Positions 59,657-64,000 of a DNA stretch of 64,000 nt are shown one piece after another (the stretch's first letter is position 1; the number at the start of each line of letters is the position of its first letter). The stretch is from NCBI RefSeq assembly GCF_003075075.1, contig NZ_QCYM01000005.1, positions 1 through 64,000 on the forward strand, written 5' to 3'. The notes below the pieces were generated by a model. That model made no database searches and had not been told where the DNA came from. It saw only the letters and a list, made by a program, of their open reading frames with translations. Both the position numbers and the translations under genes were made by a program. The stretch is from Labrenzia sp. 011. GTDB lineage: Bacteria > Pseudomonadota > Alphaproteobacteria > Rhizobiales > Stappiaceae.

Positions 59657-60748
59657 ATGGATCTGACGTATCTTCTGGACTGGATCCCGGAAGCATCGCT
59701 TCTGGCGCTGGGCGGGCTTCTCGTCGGCGTGGCTTTCGGTGCTTTCGCGCAGCAAAGCCGGTTCTGCCTGCGGGCGGCCGCCCTGGAGTTCTCCCGTGGA
59801 AAGCCTGCCGACCGTCTGCCGGTCTGGCTGCTTGCCTTTTCCTCCGCCCTCATCGCAACTCAGATCCTGATTCATCTGGACGAAGTGCAGGCAAGCGAAG
59901 CCCGTCAGCTGGCCTCGCCCCAGAGCCTGTCGGGCGCCCTGCTGGGCGGTCTGATGTTCGGCTCCGGCATGGTTCTGGCCCGTGGCTGTGCCAGCCGCCT
60001 GCTGGTCCTGTCGGCAACGGGCAACCTGCGCGCGCTTCTCTCGGGACTGGTTTTCGCTGTCGTCGCCCAGGCCAGTCTGCGCGGCCTGCTCAAGCCCCTG
60101 CGCGAGTGGCTTGCCGGTCTCTGGACGACGGTCGATATCGGCGGAAACGACCTGACCGCCCAGCTTGGCCTGACACAGGGCGTCACGCTCGCCTTCGGCT
60201 GCCTCTGGTTCTGCGCCGGTCTGGTCTTTGCCTGGAAGGCCCGCAAATCGGTCTGGCAGCCTGTCGCAGCCTGCGGTGCGGGACTGGCGGTCCCGCTTGC
60301 CTGGTGGTTCACCTCCGCCATGGCCCGGCAGGCCTTCGACCCGGTCCAGGTGGAGGGGGTGACCTTCACCGGTCCGTCCGCCGACACGCTGATGCTCGTC
60401 CTGTCCCCGCCGGGAAATCTTCTCGATTTCGATATTGGTCTCGTTCCCGGGGTTTTCCTGGGTTCGTTCCTGGCCGCCTTCCTGACGCGTGAACTGGCGC
60501 TGCAGGGCTTCGAGGGTGGAAAGTCGATGGCGCGCTATCTCACCGGTGCGACGCTCATGGGATTCGGCGGCATGCTGGCCGGTGGCTGCGCCGTCGGGGC
60601 CGGCATCACCGGCGCCTCGATATTCGCCCTGACGGCCTGGATCACCCTCTCCGGGATCTGGCTGTCCGCCGCGGTCACCGACAGGCTGCTGGAAGGGCAG
60701 GGCATCTTCCGCGTCCGCCTGGCCGGGCAGCCTGGCAAGTCGAACTGA
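59657..60748 (+). CDS. soxT: SoxT-type YeeE/YedE sulfur-compound transporter (second copy)
   Basis: A 363-residue membrane protein of the same family as the protein at 56657, but clearly diverged. Matching cysteines are Cys37 (QSRFCLRAA), Cys111 (ARGCASRLL) and GGMLAGGCAVGAGITGAS near the end. The ATG follows GGGAGG. Its own promoter carries the SoxR-type motif, while the first copy lacks it, so the two paralogues probably differ in regulation and job (transport versus signalling). No TusA-like partner gene is adjacent. Confidence 0.88.
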   Translation: MDLTYLLDWIPEASLLALGGLLVGVAFGAFAQQSRFCLRAAALEFSRGKPADRLPVWLLAFSSALIATQILIHLDEVQASEARQLASPQSLSGALLGGLMFGSGMVLARGCASRLLVLSATGNLRALLSGLVFAVVAQASLRGLLKPLREWLAGLWTTVDIGGNDLTAQLGLTQGVTLAFGCLWFCAGLVFAWKARKSVWQPVAACGAGLAVPLAWWFTSAMARQAFDPVQVEGVTFTGPSADTLMLVLSPPGNLLDFDIGLVPGVFLGSFLAAFLTRELALQGFEGGKSMARYLTGATLMGFGGMLAGGCAVGAGITGASIFALTAWITLSGIWLSAAVTDRLLEGQGIFRVRLAGQPGKSN

Positions 60749-60899
60749 CTGGCCGGATTCCGCCCTCTTCGGGACGCGGTTCGGTGACTGTCCGCGAGCC
60801 GGCCTTTTCCCCTCCCGCCATCATCGGATAATTTCCGGCTACAGCTCTGGCCCGATAAACGGTAAAGCTTGGCGAGAGACGGAAGCTGAAGGCAGGCGA

Positions 60900-61700
60900 A
60901 TGAAACTGGAGGACAAACCGGTGACGGACAGGTTTCTGTTGCACGGACCGGTCACGGACGGCGGGTCCCTGATGACGCCGGACCGCGCGGCCCTGTGGTG
61001 GATTGCCCTGGACCGGATCGCCGACGATGACTGGGAAACCCTTGAAGCGATCCTGAGCGAGGAAGAACGGATCCGGTCGGAGCGTTTTCATTTCGACCGG
61101 GACAGACAGGTCTATGTTGCCGCCCATGCCACCTGCCGCGGGCTTCTCAGTTATTGTCTGGGCGGAGCCCCGCAGAGCTGGCGGTTTTCTGTCGGGGATC
61201 ACGGCAAGCCGGAACTGGTTTGTCCGCCGGAAGGCCCACGGGTGAGGGTGAACATCTCCCACACGCGCGGTCTGGCGGCCGTCGCCCTGACGCTGGATCA
61301 CGATATCGGCGTCGATGTGGAATGGCTGCAGCGCAGCGCCGAGACGGACAAGCTGGCCAAACGCGTCTTCGCCGCGCGTGAATGCAGGACGCTCGCCGCC
61401 GCGCCGCAAGCCCGCAAGCTCGATACCTTCCTGTCTTTCTGGACGCTGAAGGAAGCCTATGTGAAGGCCATCGGCAAGGGCCTGTCGCAGCCCCTGGACG
61501 CATTCTCCTTCGATCTGGACACGCTGCGCATTCATTTCGAGGACGGTCAGGCCGACGATCCGGCCAGATGGCGTTTCGAACGCTATGCACCGGCGCCGGA
61601 ACACCTGATGGCGCTGGCGATCCGTCACCCGGACCCAGCCCGCCTGTCCATCGATGCGATGGCCGCGCCGCTGGACTTTCTGCTCGCTCAGGGAGCCTGA
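60900..61700 (+). CDS. 4'-phosphopantetheinyl transferase (Sfp/Gsp type)
   Basis: A 266-residue PPTase with the pseudo-dimeric Sfp layout. The Mg/CoA motif is DIGVDVE (D135, D139 and E141) and the second is FWTLKEAYVKAIGKGL (W181, K184, E185); VNISHTRGLAAVAL precedes them. It transfers phosphopantetheine from CoA to a carrier-protein serine. No NRPS, PKS or carrier protein is in the window. It converges with a PptH-like metallophosphoesterase only 11 bases away. A GTG at 60921 with GGAGG upstream is an alternative start. Confidence 0.93.
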   Translation: MKLEDKPVTDRFLLHGPVTDGGSLMTPDRAALWWIALDRIADDDWETLEAILSEEERIRSERFHFDRDRQVYVAAHATCRGLLSYCLGGAPQSWRFSVGDHGKPELVCPPEGPRVRVNISHTRGLAAVALTLDHDIGVDVEWLQRSAETDKLAKRVFAARECRTLAAAPQARKLDTFLSFWTLKEAYVKAIGKGLSQPLDAFSFDLDTLRIHFEDGQADDPARWRFERYAPAPEHLMALAIRHPDPARLSIDAMAAPLDFLLAQGA

Positions 61701-61711
61701 TACCGGCAATT

Positions 61712-62536
61712 CTACTGCGGCAGGATATCCCGGAGATAGAAGGCCATTCCCCGGCTCTGGTCCCACTGGCGCGGATAGCCGAGGGAGACTTCCTCGAAAC
61801 GGGACCCGTTGCGCCAGTCCGTGCGCCGCGTGTGCAGGTGACCGGAAATCACCACGCTTGCGTTGAAGCGCTGGTGCCAGTTCTCCGTCCGGCGGGTGCC
61901 GCACCAGGGGGTGAAGCGGGGCGCACGCGGAATATGGATCAGGTCGCTGCGCAGGGGATAGTGATTGATCAGGATCGTGCGCGTGCCTTCGGGAAGCTCC
62001 GCCAGGCGCCGTTCCGCGTCGTCGCAGCGGTTTGAACACCAGTCGTCGCGGCTGCCCCAGGGAGCCGGGTTCAGATAGAGCTCATCCGCGCAGACGGCTC
62101 CCTGCTGGCGCGCCCATCCGACCACCTCCTCCCGCGCGATGTGCCCGGGCCGGAAACTGTAGTCGTACAGCAGGAACAGCGGTGCGATGACATGCGGTCC
62201 GTCCGGTCCCTCCCAGGTCACGAAGGGATCCTCCGGCGTGACGATACCGTGGTCCCGGGCGCAATCGACAAGCGCGCGGTAGCGCGCCTCGCCGGCCAGA
62301 GCCGGGCCGCCGTCGGGCTCCGGCAGAGCCCACAGGTCGTGATTGCCCGGAACCCAGAACACCTTCGCGAATTTGCCCGCAAGGGTCTCGAAGGCCAGCC
62401 GGACATGATCGAAGCGCTCCGCGACATCGCCCGCGACGATCAGCCAGTCGTCCTCGAAGGCCGGCAGCTCATGCAGCGCTTCGCGGTTGGCGGAACTGGC
62501 CAGATGGAGATCGCTGATGGCTTTCAGACTTGTCAT
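61712..62536 (-). CDS. Metallophosphoesterase resembling phosphopantetheinyl hydrolase PptH
   Basis: A 274-residue calcineurin-like phosphoesterase: D9 and H11 (SDLHLA), AGDVAE, PGNHDLW, NHYPLRSD and SGHLHTRR give the dinuclear metal site. Beyond the generic motifs, segments such as FLLYDYSF, TPWCGTRRTENWHQRF and RFEEVSLGYPRQW recall mycobacterial PptH, which removes phosphopantetheine from carrier proteins and is encoded beside the PPTase. The same pairing is seen here, which supports that role. I rate the metallophosphoesterase call as firm and the PptH role as likely. Confidence 0.85.
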   Translation of the reverse strand: MTSLKAISDLHLASSANREALHELPAFEDDWLIVAGDVAERFDHVRLAFETLAGKFAKVFWVPGNHDLWALPEPDGGPALAGEARYRALVDCARDHGIVTPEDPFVTWEGPDGPHVIAPLFLLYDYSFRPGHIAREEVVGWARQQGAVCADELYLNPAPWGSRDDWCSNRCDDAERRLAELPEGTRTILINHYPLRSDLIHIPRAPRFTPWCGTRRTENWHQRFNASVVISGHLHTRRTDWRNGSRFEEVSLGYPRQWDQSRGMAFYLRDILPQ

Positions 62537-62556
62537 TGCAAACGGCGGCTTTCTTG

Positions 62557-62578
62557 CCCGGCGCGGAGGAGCGCCGGG
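62557..62578 (-). terminator. Hairpin between the flavoprotein and metallophosphoesterase genes
   Basis: CCCGGCGC and GCGCCGGG form a perfect 8-bp stem with a 6-nt loop in the 204-bp gap. It lies about 160 bases past the flavoprotein stop codon on the minus strand. No T-run follows, so terminator function is doubtful. The rest of the gap shows no gene. Confidence 0.35.
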
Positions 62579-62740
62579 GGGGGCGTGTCGAGGCAGGGCC
62601 CAATATAGGTCGGTTTTCCGTCAAACGAAGAGGCGGGGGTGGCCGGCCAGTTTTCCGGCACGGCCTTCCTCCACGGGACGAAACTCACCCGGATGGCTGG
62701 CCCGACTGCCGTGCGTCAAGGCTCCGGTGCGTCTGCCGAC

Positions 62741-64000
62741 CTATGCGGGCCAGGTGCCGAAGGGCTGTTTTTCAAGCTGCATGGACCCGTCGGCGCCCTT
62801 GTAGATATTGATCCAGGCCCGCCAGTTTTCATCGTCGGGCTCGGGATAGTCCAGCCGATAATGACTGCAGCGGCTTTCCGTGCGCATCAGCGAGGCGCGC
62901 AGCTTCATCTCGGCGCTCAGGATCATGTTGCGGGTCTCATGCGCCAGCCGCAATTCGTGCATGTCTGCTGCCCGCAGCATCGGCGCGTGATGGTCGCGCA
63001 ATTCCTCGATATAGGCCAGTGCCGCCTGCATCATCGATCCCTTCTTGATGTAGAGCACGAAGTTCGGAATCATGATGCCCTGCAGCGTCTGGGTGACCCA
63101 GGCCGGGCCATATCCCGCCTCGCGCCGCAAGGGGGCAAGGATTTCATTCCGGATTCCGGCGATGCGCGCTTCCGGGATCGTGGGGGCGTCCACCGAGCGC
63201 GCATATTCCGCCGCCGCTTCCCCCGCAATGGCTCCCTGAACGGCGGAACCGGCAAGGGACGAGCCCACCTGGGTGTAGATTCCGCCTGCCATATGACTGC
63301 CGAGCGCATCCCCGGCAGCATAAAGGCCTGGAATGTTCGAGGCGCAACGCGCGTCCATAGGCACCAGCCCTTCGGACTTGTGGATCGCCATGCCCGCCGA
63401 GGCGCCACCGACATTCGAACCTGCGGAAAACCCGGGAGGCGGCCCGCCGGGCGCGCCGCCCTTGCCGGGTGCACCGCCCTTGCCGGGCGCTCCGCCACCT
63501 CCAGGAGGCCCGCTGTGCTGAAACTCCTGCGGAACATAAGGCCCGCCCTCGATTTCTTCCGTCGGCTGCGGTGCGCCTGGGCCGCCTTCTACGGGGTTGC
63601 CGGTCACATAGGCGCGGTAGTTGATGTCCACGCCCAGGTCATGATGCACGTCGACCCCATTGGTTGCCGGCACCCGTTCGAACATGTCGCCCCAGGAATC
63701 AAAGCAGGCAGCCGGGTTGACGCTGCGGGTGGAATGGCCGTCGTTCCATTCCTTGCCGGTCACCTTGGCCCCGATCTCATAGGCCATTACCGTGCCGTCG
63801 TGTGTCAGGTCGCAGACCGGAAAGCCGTTGGGCTTGAAACCCCCGGCTCCGGTGCACAGGATCACCGACCTGGCCCGGACGGTGACCGTTTCTCCGGCAT
63901 CCAGCCGGAAACCGGCCGCACCGGCGATCCGCCCGTCTTCCTTGATGAGATGGGTGATGACCACCCGCTCCATCAGCGGGATGCCGCGTTCATCGATGGG
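62741..64000 (-). CDS. Fumarate reductase/succinate dehydrogenase-family flavoprotein (5' end outside window)
   Basis: At least 420 residues of the C-terminal part are present; the reading frame continues to the window edge (PIDERGIPLMERVVI), so the FAD-binding N-terminus lies beyond 64000. Visible family features are VILCTGAGGFKPNG, the capping region, GLYAAGDALGSHMAGG and the C-terminal helical domain. The family oxidises or reduces C-C, C-S or sulfonate bonds and includes APS reductase alpha. Between the capping region and the GLYAAGD motif is a Gly/Pro-rich insert with repeated GGAPGK units. Partner ferredoxin, if any, is outside the window. Confidence 0.82.
   Translation of the reverse strand, partial: PIDERGIPLMERVVITHLIKEDGRIAGAAGFRLDAGETVTVRARSVILCTGAGGFKPNGFPVCDLTHDGTVMAYEIGAKVTGKEWNDGHSTRSVNPAACFDSWGDMFERVPATNGVDVHHDLGVDINYRAYVTGNPVEGGPGAPQPTEEIEGGPYVPQEFQHSGPPGGGGAPGKGGAPGKGGAPGGPPPGFSAGSNVGGASAGMAIHKSEGLVPMDARCASNIPGLYAAGDALGSHMAGGIYTQVGSSLAGSAVQGAIAGEAAAEYARSVDAPTIPEARIAGIRNEILAPLRREAGYGPAWVTQTLQGIMIPNFVLYIKKGSMMQAALAYIEELRDHHAPMLRAADMHELRLAHETRNMILSAEMKLRASLMRTESRCSHYRLDYPEPDDENWRAWINIYKGADGSMQLEKQPFGTWPA
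63453..63496 (-). repeat. 18-bp coding tandem repeat in the flavoprotein gene
   Basis: About 2.4 units of an 18-bp repeat (63453-63470, 63471-63488, partial to 63496; first two units match at 16 of 18 bases) encode GGAPGK repeats on the minus strand. They sit within a longer Gly/Pro/Lys stretch of about 26 residues. Confidence 0.85.

Noticed and set aside
1..64000. tRNA genes, rRNA, CRISPR arrays, insertion sequences and prophage genes
   Set aside because: Looked for cloverleaf-like segments, regularly spaced repeats, transposase or integrase motifs and terminal inverted repeats; none could be supported.

Overview
The window is GC-rich, densely packed bacterial DNA without rRNA, tRNA, CRISPR or insertion-sequence signatures. 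The gene families (several TRAP carriers, a tripartite tricarboxylate carrier, LIV and BMP ABC systems, fds formate dehydrogenase, a complete alphaproteobacterial-type sox cluster with divergent soxS-soxR, a CbbR/fructose-bisphosphatase pair) point to a metabolically versatile alphaproteobacterium. A Stappiaceae or Rhodobacterales-like host (Roseibium, Stappia or Labrenzia type) is my best guess, from gene content only.

Layout. 1-944: an unrecognised membrane protein. 1032-6209 (minus): GntR regulator, cupin and a TAXI-type TRAP transporter, then an IclR regulator. 6416-21848 (plus): a 15-kb collinear catabolic block of cyclase, cupin, SDR, 3-hydroxyacyl-CoA dehydrogenase-like enzyme, complete LIV ABC transporter, BKACE beta-keto acid cleavage enzyme, GST, DctPQM TRAP transporter, D-2-hydroxyacid dehydrogenase, M24 protein and a resorcylate-decarboxylase-like amidohydrolase. 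22100-23167: a Gfo/Idh/MocA oxidoreductase. 23255-29234 (minus): BMP-type nucleobase/nucleoside ABC transporter with a CodA-like deaminase. 29670-35600 (plus): fdsGBACD, soluble NAD-linked molybdenum formate dehydrogenase. 35664-40322: orphan PxpA, LysR regulator and a TctCBA transporter. 40622-42677: CbbR and a lone class I fructose-1,6-bisphosphatase. 42710-45116: LysR, ABM monooxygenase and quinone-oxidoreductase-like MDR protein. 45158-60748: sulfur-oxidation island soxVWXYZABCDEF (minus), soxSR (plus), two SoxT-type YeeE/YedE transporters, a SoxH-like metallo-hydrolase and a small exported repeat protein. 60900-62536: a 4'-phosphopantetheinyl transferase facing a PptH-like metallophosphoesterase. 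62741-64000: the C-terminal part of a fumarate-reductase-family flavoprotein that runs off the window.

How the parts fit. The left half imports and oxidises organic acids and nitrogen heterocycles under specific regulators. The middle and right supply electrons from formate (Fds) and thiosulfate or sulfide (Sox), which could support litho-heterotrophic or autotrophic growth if the remaining Calvin-cycle genes lie elsewhere.

The most interesting signals are: (i) stable hairpins between the substrate-binding-protein gene and the next gene in all five transport operons; (ii) a 19-bp AT-rich motif at four sox-island promoters, a likely SoxR operator; (iii) a two-part ATGCAT-centred motif shared by the pxpA/LysR and tctCBA promoters 4 kb apart; (iv) an exported 119-residue protein made of two abutting 36-residue repeats; (v) a PPTase/PptH-like pair, known from mycobacteria. 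All function calls rest on motif reading and memory of families; no database search was possible.
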